The notes under the pieces were generated by a model. It had not been told where the DNA came from. It was given only the letters and a program-made list of their open reading frames with translations, and did not search any database. 64,000 nt of DNA, taken from positions 863,352-927,351 of the forward strand of contig NZ_BMYT01000001.1 in assembly GCF_014652415.1 (NCBI RefSeq), read 5' to 3'. Shown here piece after piece: positions 50,171 through 59,232 of this stretch. Position 1 is the first letter of the stretch; each line of letters opens with the position of its first letter. This DNA comes from Affinundibacterium macrobrachii. GTDB taxonomy: Bacteria > Pseudomonadota > Gammaproteobacteria > Burkholderiales > Burkholderiaceae_D. Position numbers and translations under genes: made by a program.

Positions 50171-50800
50171 TTAATCGGGCTCTTTATCTTCAGGCTTAGA
50201 AACGTTTACCTGAATTTGCTCAGCGTCAAATTGCTGTGGATTTTTACCCGTAAATCCTGCATAAAACTGTTTGATCAAGACCATATCTTCATCAATGTTG
50301 CCGCAAGGATAGAACAATTTGCCGACGCCGCCAATCTTTTCTTTAAAATCAACGTAACCTAAACCAAGCGGGACACCGGCACCTTGAGCAATGTAGTAAA
50401 ACCCAGTTTTCCAGCGCGTCACTTTACCGCGCGTACCTTCTGGTGGAACGATGACTAACAGTTTTTCATTTTGATTAAAAGCCTCGATGGTCGCTTCAAC
50501 CAAGTTCCCAGCACGAGAACGATCCACTGGAATCCCGCCCAACCAACGCATGATTGCGCCCAAGACAGGTGGAAACAAACTGGACTTCCCCATCCAATAC
50601 ACATCCAGTCGCAATACAAAACAAATCATCAATGCAATCGGAAAATCCCAATTGCTAGTATGTGGTGCCGCAATCAAAACACCTTTTTGAACATCTGCAG
50701 CAGTACGATCTACGCGCCAACCCAATAAGCGTAAGATCAGCATGGAAATCCAACGCATGATGGTGTTGATAATTGGCGTCTTAAAGATGGTGAAATGCAT
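50171..50800 (-). CDS. PlsC-type lysophospholipid acyltransferase
   Basis: Membrane-associated acyltransferase of the LPLAT family, 209 aa. The catalytic motif is HTSNWD (H-x4-D) and the substrate motif PPEGTRGKV replaces the usual FPEGTR. Hydrophobic stretches flank the active site (MRWISMLILRLLGW, ALMICFVLRLDVYWMG). The acceptor is unknown; short relatives of this type are often annotated as glycerol acyltransferases. ATG 50800 (MHFTIFKTP) is a choice among several; no ribosome site is clear. It is cotranscribed with the FliL-like gene. Confidence 0.85.
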   Translation of the reverse strand: MHFTIFKTPIINTIMRWISMLILRLLGWRVDRTAADVQKGVLIAAPHTSNWDFPIALMICFVLRLDVYWMGKSSLFPPVLGAIMRWLGGIPVDRSRAGNLVEATIEAFNQNEKLLVIVPPEGTRGKVTRWKTGFYYIAQGAGVPLGLGYVDFKEKIGGVGKLFYPCGNIDEDMVLIKQFYAGFTGKNPQQFDAEQIQVNVSKPEDKEPD

Positions 50801-51044
50801 AAGGTGATCGCTTTGCAAGCCAAACGATATATAAACAATGATAGAACAGAAGAGAAAACAGAAAACCATCCAACAAAATGGTTCTTACATCGGTTTATCG
50901 TCGTTTGTTACTTGCGGTTTCAAGGTGAGTGTTTTTATGATTTTGTTTTATTTTTCTGCTGCATTATTTTGTAGCATTAATTTGGTCAACTACTTTACAG
51001 AATTCAATCTCACCAAACACACGGTGATCAAAAAATACCGCAAT

Positions 51045-51659
51045 TTACTTCTTTGAGATCCAAGACAACAGTTCATCCCATTGTGCCAAATCTTTCTCCA
51101 CTTTAGACGGTGCCACATCCCAAAGTGTCGCGCCATGTGCAGCTAATTGAATATAGTTCTGCGTGTCACGCAAATAGCCCAATACTGGCAAATCAAGTTG
51201 GGTGACATAGTGCGCCAACTGATCCGCTGCTTTGGTACGCGCATTGACGCGCATTCCCAATACGCCAACTTCGCACTTCTCATCACGCTTCGCCAGTTTT
51301 TTCAAAAAATCCTCGGTCGCCAAGATATCAAACATAGATGCTTGAAGCGGCACAACCACTTTGTGGGCGATTTTCAAAATGGCATCGAGCTTGTTCCCCT
51401 TTATGCCAGCAGGAGTATCAATCACGACGTGACTAGTTCCTTTTGGTGGCTTGACGATATTACCGTCAGAGATTTCCCAACCAGCAATCACCGGTAAATG
51501 TGCTGGACGCAGAGACAACCATGCACGCGAGGAATGTTGGGCATCGGCATCACCAAGCATAACTTGATGGCCTTGTGAGGCAAAATAACCCGCTAAATTG
51601 GTTGAAAACGTGCTCTTACCAACGCCGCCTTTAGGATTCATCACCGCAATTACGAGCAT
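51045..51659 (-). CDS. Orphan ParA family ATPase
   Basis: A 204-aa ParA/MinD-type ATPase with deviant Walker A KGGVGKST, Walker A' HVVIDTPAG and GDADAQHSSRAW. It is of the short type without an N-terminal DNA-binding domain, and no ParB is encoded next to it. Proteins of this type place plasmids, chemoreceptors or carboxysomes, or act with partner proteins encoded elsewhere. The target here cannot be told from the sequence. Confidence 0.88.
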   Translation of the reverse strand: MLVIAVMNPKGGVGKSTFSTNLAGYFASQGHQVMLGDADAQHSSRAWLSLRPAHLPVIAGWEISDGNIVKPPKGTSHVVIDTPAGIKGNKLDAILKIAHKVVVPLQASMFDILATEDFLKKLAKRDEKCEVGVLGMRVNARTKAADQLAHYVTQLDLPVLGYLRDTQNYIQLAAHGATLWDVAPSKVEKDLAQWDELLSWISKK

Positions 51660-51763
51660 AGCTATTCCTTATCGAATCAACATATTAGAGCCAAGAAATT
51701 CTACCAACCGCAATGCTAGCAATACCGCAACATATGAAACAAGAAAATCAGGAGTTTTCCCAA

Positions 51764-52492
51764 TTAGGAATTTTCTGCATCAGGCACCAACAAAGCCAAA
51801 TGTTCCGGCTCCAAATAGCACCATTCCCCCTCTTCCAAGCCCAAGCTAGCCAAAGTTAATTGCCCGATTGCCGTGCGTGTTAAAGCAGCACAGTGATTTC
51901 CAGCTGCCGCCAACATACGTTTAACTTGATGGTATTTTCCTTGTTCTAACACAATTTGCAACTGAAATTCTGCAATCTGAACACAGCTTTGCGCTGCTAA
52001 CGGTGCGGGTTCATCATGTAATTGCACGCCAGACAATAATTTTTGCACGAGTTCGTCGGTTACTGGCTCAGCGGTAGTCGCAACATACAACTTGGGAACA
52101 TGTCTCTTGGGTGATGATTGTGCATGAATAAATGGACCATCATCCGACATCAATAACATGCCTGTCGTGTCATGATCCAAGCGCCCGACTGGTTGTACAT
52201 CGCGCCAAGCAAGCTGTTCTGGCAATAGGGTTAACACACCAGGATGATGCGAAGGCTTGCGCGAACATTCGAAGTTTGCAGGCTTATTCAAACATAAATA
52301 CACGTGTTCACGATAAGTCCATTCTTCTTCAAAAATGGTAAAAACCAAGCCCTGCGTTTCGATTAGCTCTTTGTAGTTATCGTGCACCACACCGGCAATA
52401 GAAACTTCACCGTCCTCAATCAACTCACGACAATACTTACGGGTACCGAAGCCTTGCGATTGCAGAACACGGTCAAACGACAATTTACTCAT
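51764..52492 (-). CDS. rsuA: RsuA-family 16S rRNA pseudouridine synthase
   Basis: Isomerises a uridine to pseudouridine; RsuA acts on U516 of 16S rRNA. The 242-aa protein has an N-terminal S4 domain (SFDRVLQSQGFGTRKYCRELIEDGEVSI) and the catalytic domain with PVGRLDHDTTGMLLMSDDG, where the Asp of GRLD is catalytic, and EQGKYHQVKRMLAAAGNH. ATG 52492 gives the usual S4 start. The specific target U516 is inferred from similarity. Confidence 0.88.
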   Translation of the reverse strand: MSKLSFDRVLQSQGFGTRKYCRELIEDGEVSIAGVVHDNYKELIETQGLVFTIFEEEWTYREHVYLCLNKPANFECSRKPSHHPGVLTLLPEQLAWRDVQPVGRLDHDTTGMLLMSDDGPFIHAQSSPKRHVPKLYVATTAEPVTDELVQKLLSGVQLHDEPAPLAAQSCVQIAEFQLQIVLEQGKYHQVKRMLAAAGNHCAALTRTAIGQLTLASLGLEEGEWCYLEPEHLALLVPDAENS

Positions 52493-52559
52493 AAAAAATG
52501 CTCGCAATATGCTCAAAAAATGCAAGTCAGCATTTTACCTGCTAAGGATGACTAGAAGC

Positions 52560-52587
52560 AAAAAAGCCTGCACATGCAGGCTTTTTA
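52560..52587 (-). terminator. Terminator of the M24 peptidase gene
   Basis: Stem AAAAAGCCTGCA / TGCAGGCTTTTT, 18 bases after the M24 stop codon. T-runs are present on both strands. Confidence 0.9.
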
Positions 52588-52605
52588 AAGCACAGAAGAT
52601 AGCAA

Positions 52606-53820
52606 TCAAGCACTAACCGAAACACCAAACGGGGCATCGACGGCATGACTTTGCCCAGTAAACCATTTTGGCCCTTGCTCTGTCATATAAAAATGATCCT
52701 CTAAACGAATGCCAAATTCACCATCCAGACAAATCATTGGTTCATTGCTAAAGCACATACCTGCCGCAAGTGGGGTTTTATTTCCCTTCACCAAATACGT
52801 CCACTCATGAATATCAAGTCCAATTCCATGTCCGGTGCGATGTGGCAAACCTGGGGTTTTGTAACCTGGGCCTAGACCTGCGGCTTCCAAAACTCGACGT
52901 GCAGCCGCGTCAACTTGTTCGCATGGAACGCCAATTTGAGCCGCATCAAATGCTGCGGCTTGTGCCGCCTTCTCTAAATCCCACATGCTGCGTTGACGCG
53001 CGGTCGGCTCACCAAATACATAACTACGCGTGATGTCTGAATGATAGCGCTCTACCATGCAGCCAGTATCAATCAGCACCATGTCACCTTCCTTCAAATA
53101 CTGAACACCGTCAGGGCCATGTGGAATCGAAGTCGGCAGGCCAAAGCTGACGATGCAAAAAGTCGAACTGCTGCCACCAAATGCGCGATGTGCTTGATTG
53201 ATAAAATCTGCAACTTCAGTGGATGAAATGCCTTCGCGCAAAATTTTTGCAGTGCGTCTTTGTACTTCAAGGGTGATGTTTTTCGCTGCCTGCATCAGTG
53301 CAATTTCATTCGCCGATTTATGCATACGGCATTCTGCTGTAATCACCATGCCATTGACGATGGCATAAGAAGACAAAGCTTGACGCAATCCATCCGCAAT
53401 AAAAAACGGCGCAGCTTCATCTAATGCCACTTTGCCCTGCAAGTTCTCATCTTTAAGTATTTGCGCAACTAAGGTGTAGGGATTTTCATCTTCTTCCCAT
53501 AAACGAATATCCGCTTGGTCACCTAGCGTCTCACGTAATTTTGAATCTTCAAAGGCGGGACTCACAAAGATCAATTTACCGGAGTTGGTCATCACCGCGC
53601 CTACTAAGCGTTCACTTTGGTACCAAGACAAGCCCGTGAAATAATACAAGCTAGTACTCGCGCTTAAGACTAAAGCCGCGATCCCTTGCTGTTGCATCAA
53701 AGCGGTCGCTTTATCGCGTCTTTGTTGACGCTCTTGATTGGTAATTGGACGAACATGTGACAGGTCTTTGACAATGCCAGCCAATTCTGATGCTGCATTT
53801 GAGCCACCAATTGAACGCAT
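52606..53820 (-). CDS. M24 family Xaa-Pro-type peptidase
   Basis: Two-metal peptidase with the pita-bread fold, 404 aa. An N-terminal creatinase-like domain (about 30-165) is followed by the catalytic domain. The metal ligands are visible: DTGCMVERYHSDITR (two Asp), HRTGHGIGLDIHE (His), NEPMI (Glu) and IRLEDH (Glu). These proteins remove an N-terminal residue before proline, or cleave related C-N bonds. It is the third gene in the minus-strand run RidA, aminotransferase, M24, but a terminator precedes it, so it likely has its own promoter. Confidence 0.92.
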   Translation of the reverse strand: MRSIGGSNAASELAGIVKDLSHVRPITNQERQQRRDKATALMQQQGIAALVLSASTSLYYFTGLSWYQSERLVGAVMTNSGKLIFVSPAFEDSKLRETLGDQADIRLWEEDENPYTLVAQILKDENLQGKVALDEAAPFFIADGLRQALSSYAIVNGMVITAECRMHKSANEIALMQAAKNITLEVQRRTAKILREGISSTEVADFINQAHRAFGGSSSTFCIVSFGLPTSIPHGPDGVQYLKEGDMVLIDTGCMVERYHSDITRSYVFGEPTARQRSMWDLEKAAQAAAFDAAQIGVPCEQVDAAARRVLEAAGLGPGYKTPGLPHRTGHGIGLDIHEWTYLVKGNKTPLAAGMCFSNEPMICLDGEFGIRLEDHFYMTEQGPKWFTGQSHAVDAPFGVSVSA

Positions 53821-53936
53821 GATAGATTTCCTTTGAGTCGATTCAAATTAAAAAACGATAATACAAAAGACTTTAACAAATTATGCCAACTTGGTCTTGT
53901 TCTCACGCTGAATAAGCGTGACGAAATCAGCATAAC

Positions 53937-53972
53937 AAAAAAGGCTTGTCATTCTTTTGACAAGCCTTTTTT
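53937..53972 (-). terminator. Terminator of the aminotransferase gene
   Basis: Perfect 15-bp stem AAAAAAGGCTTGTCA / TGACAAGCCTTTTTT with a 6-nt loop, T-runs on both strands. Confidence 0.92.
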
Positions 53973-54056
53973 GTTGCGATTTTAGTGCGATTTAAGTACG
54001 GCAATTAAAATCAGAAAAGTGACTTCAAATATGCACTTATATATTCACTTATGTAC

Positions 54057-55250
54057 TCACATGCGTGCTTTAATCAAGTTACCGATTTTTTCTATGCCTT
54101 CATTAATTTTCTCTGGCGATACCGTAACAAAGCTTAAGCGGAAGGTATTTGTCTCTGCCTCATTTGCATAGAAAGGTCCGCCCGGCACGAATGCCACGTT
54201 ATTTGCGATTGCATCGGCTAACAAATCCTTGCTATGAATATGCTTAGGCAAAGTCGCCCAAATAAACATTCCACCCAGTGGTCGTGTCCATGTCACGCCT
54301 TCTGGGAAATGCTTAGTCATTGCTGCCAACATCACATCACATTGTGCAGAGTAAAAACGACGAATACTTGGGATATGTTCATCCAAGAATCCATCCTTAA
54401 TCACTTCGTACACTGCCATTTGCGTCAAAGTCGAGGTATGCAAATCTGTTGCTTGTTTTGCTTGCTCTAACTTACGAATCAAAGGTACTGGAGCAACCAT
54501 GTAACCGAGTCGGATACCCGGTGTCAAAATCTTTGAGAATGAACCAAGATAAATCACACCGTTGGGATTCATGTTTAATAGCTTAGGCAAAGGTTCGCCG
54601 CTATAACATAAATCACCGTAAGGATTATCTTCAATCAATGGAATACCCATGCGCGCGCATGTTTCTACCAATTCTTTACGACGCTCGACCGACAATGTGC
54701 GGCCAGTTGGATTTTGGAAGTTGGGCAGAGCGTAAAATAATTTCGCGCCCTCGCCTTTCGCCGCAACGGATGCCGGTACCACGCCATCGTTATCCATTTC
54801 GACCGATACAAATTCAGGGCGATACACAGAGAATGCCTGCAATGCGCCAAGGTAGCTTGGCGTTTCTACTAAAATCTTACTACCTTCATCGACCAGCACT
54901 TTTGCCAACAAATCCAAGCCTTGCTGCGAGCCGGATACCATCATGATTTGATCAGCGGTGATCGTACAATCTTGCGTCGATAAGGATTTTGCGATGAATT
55001 CACGCAATGGCGCATAACCGTCAGTCGTACCATATTGCAATGCGGTTTTACCATTTTCGGCCAAGACTTTATCGAAGGCTGCACGCATACGATCAACCGG
55101 AAAAGTCTCTGGCGAAGGTAGCCCACCTGCAAAAGAAATCACTTCTGGACGCATCGTTACTTTCAAAATTTCACGAATTGCCGAGCTTTGTAACTGCTCC
55201 GCACGTTCAGAAAATTTCCACTCAATTGGTTTTAAATTTTGCAGGCTCAT
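54057..55250 (-). CDS. PLP-dependent aminotransferase (LysN / aromatic type)
   Basis: A 397-aa fold-type I aminotransferase. The PLP lysine is K240 in LGSFSKILTPGIRLGY, with NFQNPTGRTLS and EDNPYGDLCYSG (PLP ring Asp/Tyr region) before it. ISFAGGLPSPETFP near the N-terminus is typical of the 2-aminoadipate/aromatic aminotransferase group that is also the origin of MocR regulators. Substrate uncertain. It follows the RidA gene by 80 bases on the same strand and has its own terminator. Confidence 0.9.
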   Translation of the reverse strand: MSLQNLKPIEWKFSERAEQLQSSAIREILKVTMRPEVISFAGGLPSPETFPVDRMRAAFDKVLAENGKTALQYGTTDGYAPLREFIAKSLSTQDCTITADQIMMVSGSQQGLDLLAKVLVDEGSKILVETPSYLGALQAFSVYRPEFVSVEMDNDGVVPASVAAKGEGAKLFYALPNFQNPTGRTLSVERRKELVETCARMGIPLIEDNPYGDLCYSGEPLPKLLNMNPNGVIYLGSFSKILTPGIRLGYMVAPVPLIRKLEQAKQATDLHTSTLTQMAVYEVIKDGFLDEHIPSIRRFYSAQCDVMLAAMTKHFPEGVTWTRPLGGMFIWATLPKHIHSKDLLADAIANNVAFVPGGPFYANEAETNTFRLSFVTVSPEKINEGIEKIGNLIKARM

Positions 55251-55331
55251 ACTTAATTCACTTCAGAAAAAATTTCAACACGATCGATTTGCAATACAGC
55301 ACAAACAAATTTCTCAGACAAACTTATAAAT

Positions 55332-55790
55332 TCAAGCGATCTCAGCGATCATTTCGATTTCAACACAAGCGCCCAATGGAATTTGCGCCACGCCAAATGC
55401 TGAGCGAGCGTGCTTACCTTGTTCACCAAATACTTCACCGATCAACTCAGATGCACCGTTAGTCACTAAATGTTGTTCAGTAAAATCAGCAGTTGAATTT
55501 ACCAGACTCATTAACTTCACAATGCGTTTAACACGGGTCAAATCACCCCCGCAAGCGTCTTGCAGGGTCGCCAACAAATCAATCGCAATCGCACGTGCGG
55601 CTTCTTTGCCTTCAGCGGTTTCCATATTTTTTCCTAATTGCCCAACCCACACCTTGCCGTCTTTTTTTGCGATATGGCCAGACAAAAATACCGTATTCCC
55701 TGTTTGCGCATGCATTACATAGGCGGCAGCTGGCGCTGCAACTGCTGGCAATTCAATATTTAACGCTTTTAATTTTTCATAAACTGACAT
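55332..55790 (-). CDS. RidA family protein (enamine/imine deaminase type)
   Basis: A 152-aa Rid/YjgF fold protein: VFLSGHIAKKDGKVWVGQLGKNMETAEGKEAARAIAIDLLATLQDACGGDLTRVKRIVKLMSLV and ARSAFGVAQIPLGACVEIE, where the Arg of ARSA is the position of the key substrate-binding arginine. RidA enzymes hydrolyse reactive enamines and imines released by PLP enzymes. It is the first gene of the run with the aminotransferase and is divergent from a MocR gene. Confidence 0.92.
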   Translation of the reverse strand: MSVYEKLKALNIELPAVAAPAAAYVMHAQTGNTVFLSGHIAKKDGKVWVGQLGKNMETAEGKEAARAIAIDLLATLQDACGGDLTRVKRIVKLMSLVNSTADFTEQHLVTNGASELIGEVFGEQGKHARSAFGVAQIPLGACVEIEMIAEIA

Positions 55791-56127
55791 AAAAATTCCT
55801 CAACAAAGTGATTCCACAATCAAATTCTCTTGTGCGAATAATTCTCAAACAAAGACAGCCGACATTGTAAGGGGCAAGCACTAACAAGACCACTGGGGAA
55901 ACGAAAAACAACTCAAATGCACAGAGGTTTCAGCACGCTTTTGAGTGAATCTTGATCAAAACCAAGCAATTCCAACAATTTAAGTATCGAAACTTCATGA
56001 TTTTTGAATCATCTCTATGCCTAGCGAGTCGCCGTGAATGGTGTGTCGACAAGATTCAGCGATTCACTATCCGGTCACTGAATTTGGCATTTCATTATTT
56101 ATATTTCATGCTATGCTAACCGCAAAA
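55791..56127. other. Divergent promoter region, RidA / MocR
   Basis: About 420 bases separate the two genes in total. No open frame is convincing. The part nearest the MocR gene carries three ACCAATACA repeats (see 56128-56194). Confidence 0.5.
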
Positions 56128-56194
56128 ACCAATACAGTACCAATACAATTAATTAAATAGAATTCATACTGTCACGGCACTTTTACCAATACAG
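56128..56194 (+). promoter_or_regulatory. Three ACCAATACA direct repeats before the MocR gene
   Basis: ACCAATACAG at 56128-56137, ACCAATACAA at 56139-56148 and ACCAATACAG at 56185-56194. The first two are 11 bases apart, one helix turn; the third ends 16 bases before the ATG. MocR regulators commonly bind direct repeats, so this is a good candidate operator for the adjacent regulator. Confidence 0.6.
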
Positions 56195-56210
56195 AACCAA
56201 AGGCTCACCC

Positions 56211-57647
56211 ATGCGATCTAGCGTTCAACTCACTATCGGCAGTGTCGTCTCTCGTGATTCAGGTGGATCATTGGTTGAACAAATCGTGCGCTCGGTTGCA
56301 TGTCGAATTGATGATAAGTTACTTCGAACTGGCTCCCGCATGCCTTCAATTCGACAATTTGCAGATGAACAAAAAGTCTCGCGCTTTACTGTTGTCGAGG
56401 CTTATGACCGCTTGGTCGCCAATGGCTATTTAGAATCCCGTCGAGGTTCTGGTTTTTTTGTACGTGAACGTGCCTCCTTAATAAATACCAGTCACCATCA
56501 CACCCAAGAAATCCCCAGCTCACAACAACCCGATGTTGTCTGGTTAGTTCGGAATATGCTGCGGCAATTGCCGCCACAAAAAATGCCTGGGTCTGGTTTA
56601 TTGCCGCATGAATGGTTAGATGGGGAATTGGTCGCAAATGGTCTGCGGGCAGTGAGTCGTTTAAACCAAAGTTTGCTTTTGCATTACGGCACGCAACAAG
56701 GATTTTTGCCATTCCGCCAGCAATTACAATTGAAGCTGGCAGAGCTTGAAATTGCCGCCGCGCCGGAACAAATTGTCACGACCAATGGTGTCACCCAAGC
56801 ATTAGATTTAGTCGCACGCGAATTTACCCAGCCTGGCGATACAATATTTGTCGATGATCCTGCATGGTTTTTAATGTTTGCAACTTTCGCCACGCTGGGC
56901 ACCAAAGTGATCGGCATTCCGCGCTTGCATGACGGCCCCGACGTCGCCAAATTGGCAGAGTTAGCAGCGCTGCACAAACCCAAGCTGTATATCATTCATT
57001 CCGTCTTACACAATCCAACTTCGACCTCGCTATCTGCTGCAAAAGCTTTTCAGGTCTTAAAGACAGCCGAGCTACATGATTTTATGATCGTCGAAGACGA
57101 TATCTATTGCGATATGCATCCCGGCTCAGCGGTGCAAGCTGCCACGCGTCTATCTGCGCTAGACCAACTGAATCGCGTTATTTATTTAGGTGGATTTTCT
57201 AAAACACTCGCTGCCAACTTACGCGTCGGATTTATCGCAACATCGCGTGAGACCGCCATACGTTTAGCTGATCGTAAGATGCTATCGAGTTTAACCACCA
57301 ATGAAATTAGTGAACGCGTCGTCCATAAAATTCTGTCCGAAGGGCATTACCGAAAACACGTTGATCGTATTCGCAGCAAACTCGATAGCGCACGCGACGA
57401 AGTGACCAATCGAGTTGAAAAAATTGGGATGCACGTGCAATATCGCACGCCTGCAGGCATGTTTCTATGGGTTGATACCGGAAAAGACACAATCGCGATG
57501 ACCGAGCGCGCATTAGAAAAAGGCTTTCTGCTTGCACCTGGAAGTTTATTTTCGCCACATCAATTGCCATCAACGCATATGCGCTTAAACGTAGCTGCGA
57601 TGGCAGATTCTGGGGTTTGGAATTTCTTAGAAAACGAACTCCGTTAG
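56211..57647 (+). CDS. MocR/PdxR-family PLP-binding transcription regulator
   Basis: A 478-aa regulator with an N-terminal GntR winged helix (about 15-85: LVEQIVRSVACRIDDKLLRTGSRMPSIRQFADEQKVSRFTVVEAYDRLVANGYLESRRGSGFFV) and a C-terminal aminotransferase-like domain. The PLP lysine is kept in YLGGFSKTLAANLRVGF, as is IVEDDIYCDMHPG. It probably senses PLP or an amino acid bound to PLP and controls the divergent RidA-aminotransferase genes. The true target is inferred from position and the upstream repeats. Confidence 0.92.
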   Translation: MRSSVQLTIGSVVSRDSGGSLVEQIVRSVACRIDDKLLRTGSRMPSIRQFADEQKVSRFTVVEAYDRLVANGYLESRRGSGFFVRERASLINTSHHHTQEIPSSQQPDVVWLVRNMLRQLPPQKMPGSGLLPHEWLDGELVANGLRAVSRLNQSLLLHYGTQQGFLPFRQQLQLKLAELEIAAAPEQIVTTNGVTQALDLVAREFTQPGDTIFVDDPAWFLMFATFATLGTKVIGIPRLHDGPDVAKLAELAALHKPKLYIIHSVLHNPTSTSLSAAKAFQVLKTAELHDFMIVEDDIYCDMHPGSAVQAATRLSALDQLNRVIYLGGFSKTLAANLRVGFIATSRETAIRLADRKMLSSLTTNEISERVVHKILSEGHYRKHVDRIRSKLDSARDEVTNRVEKIGMHVQYRTPAGMFLWVDTGKDTIAMTERALEKGFLLAPGSLFSPHQLPSTHMRLNVAAMADSGVWNFLENELR

Positions 57648-57725
57648 CTTAAAAATAGCTTAGAAAAACACCGACAGATCAAACGTAGATTGGTGTGAAA
57701 GCGGGGTCATTAAGCTATAAAATAA

Positions 57726-58823
57726 TTATGCAAAAGCGACCGATGTTGGTTGCTTCATCACCCTAGTGTCAATATGATTTGCAAGACGTAAATCGGCTTC
57801 TGCTGTTCTCAGTAAAGATTCCATCGTATCGTTCTGCTGCATGTTTGCGATACCAACACGCGCGGTAATGTTGACCTCGTTTCCAGCAACAGCAATTGGC
57901 ATCGCTGAAATTGTTAGCAACATTCTACTCGCGATCTTTTTTGCGACCTCTGCGTTTGCTTCTGGCAATACCACTACAAACTCTTCGGTCGCGTATCTAG
58001 CCAAGACATCGTAATTACGTGTGGTGCGTTGCATACGCTTAACCACTTCAACCAGCACCATGTCCGCCGCACCTGCGCCTAACTGCGAGGTTACTTGCTT
58101 TAAATTATCGACATCAAAAATTAAAACAGATAAGTGTTTTTGCAAGCGCTGATGACGCAACAATTCACTACTCAACAAACGCATTAACTCACGACGATTT
58201 GCAATTCCGGTTAGTGGATCTGTAATTTCTTTTCTTTGCAATTCAAATTCTGCACTGAGTAGTCGCAGTCGAAGTTGATGCATGTAGCGAGCAGCAACTT
58301 GACCCGTATAGGTACTCAACAAAAGTACGAGCAATACTATGATTTGATGCGCTAAAGAAGGAAAAATCTTAGTCAAGCAAAGCGCGGTAGCAACAAATAA
58401 GTAAGCTAGGGCGAGATGCCTAAGATGTCCCATTCGTAAAGGCAAAGCTAAAGAGCTGATGACACAAATCCAAGCGTCAATCACAAAATGCCCAAGATAA
58501 GTCACTGGCGACAAAAAATTACTGAGCAATTGCGAAATCATGACAACGCTTACCCAGTAGAAAAGATGTTTTTCTAATACATCTAAGGCCATCGTCCGCG
58601 CCATATTTCGCAGCATCCACCATGCATAGATGAACGCGAACAAACGTACTGAAGCGACTATCACAAAACTCTCACCAAAGCCCAAAATAGAAAAATCCAT
58701 ATACAGCAACGGCAGGCTAAGCCACATCAGTAGTTTCAACGCGCGCTGCGCTTGCATTTGGTCGGTTTTTGCATATTGCGCACGAAGCTCAGCCTCGGTC
58801 ACAAATGGATAAGACGTCGTCAT
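57726..58823 (-). CDS. Membrane GGDEF-family protein with degenerate active site
   Basis: A 365-aa inner-membrane protein. About six helices lie between residues 30 and 175, without a known sensor signature. The C-terminal GGDEF domain (about 195-355) has kept TDPLTGIANRREL and VLIFDVDNLKQV, but the signature is ATEEF (278-282) instead of GG(D/E)EF, and the substrate loop reads VTSQLGAG where active cyclases have IND-x-x-GH. It is therefore unlikely to make cyclic di-GMP and may be a receptor or partner. It is convergent with the MocR gene. Confidence 0.88.
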   Translation of the reverse strand: MTTSYPFVTEAELRAQYAKTDQMQAQRALKLLMWLSLPLLYMDFSILGFGESFVIVASVRLFAFIYAWWMLRNMARTMALDVLEKHLFYWVSVVMISQLLSNFLSPVTYLGHFVIDAWICVISSLALPLRMGHLRHLALAYLFVATALCLTKIFPSLAHQIIVLLVLLLSTYTGQVAARYMHQLRLRLLSAEFELQRKEITDPLTGIANRRELMRLLSSELLRHQRLQKHLSVLIFDVDNLKQVTSQLGAGAADMVLVEVVKRMQRTTRNYDVLARYATEEFVVVLPEANAEVAKKIASRMLLTISAMPIAVAGNEVNITARVGIANMQQNDTMESLLRTAEADLRLANHIDTRVMKQPTSVAFA

Positions 58824-59232
58824 TTCCCACTCTCTTTTATCTATATATTTTTAGTGACATTTTTCATACGAAAACGTCAGTGATTCAGCAAATCGTCATG
58901 CTTTTAGTGTAGTGCTTCAATGGGCAAAATCCAGCAAATTGACACAAATTAAGTCAATTAAGTTTATTCAATGCACACTTAAATTTACTTTAAATTTGAT
59001 TTCACAAGTGCGCTTTCGACGCTTGCTTTTGCAAGCAATCTACAAGCATTTTATAAACAAGCTAAGTCCACGCAAAAAATCATCGCAATTATTGGCGCTT
59101 TACTACGAGAAGCACAGGTTTTAAGCGATAATATCGGGCTAGCAGAGATTAAAGATCGCACTTCACATATTGATCGTGGTCTTGCGTGTGTTGATCATCC
59201 ATCACTGCTTGAATTTAACTATCACCCAACCA
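58824..59232. other. Spacer between GGDEF gene and cysS, with candidate cysS promoter
   Basis: About 410 AT-rich bases. TTGACA at 58939-58944 and TTTATT at 58963-58968 (18-bp spacer) could form a plus-strand promoter for cysS with a leader of about 260 bases. No tRNA-like T-box element is evident, and none is expected in proteobacteria. No open frame is called. Confidence 0.4.
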
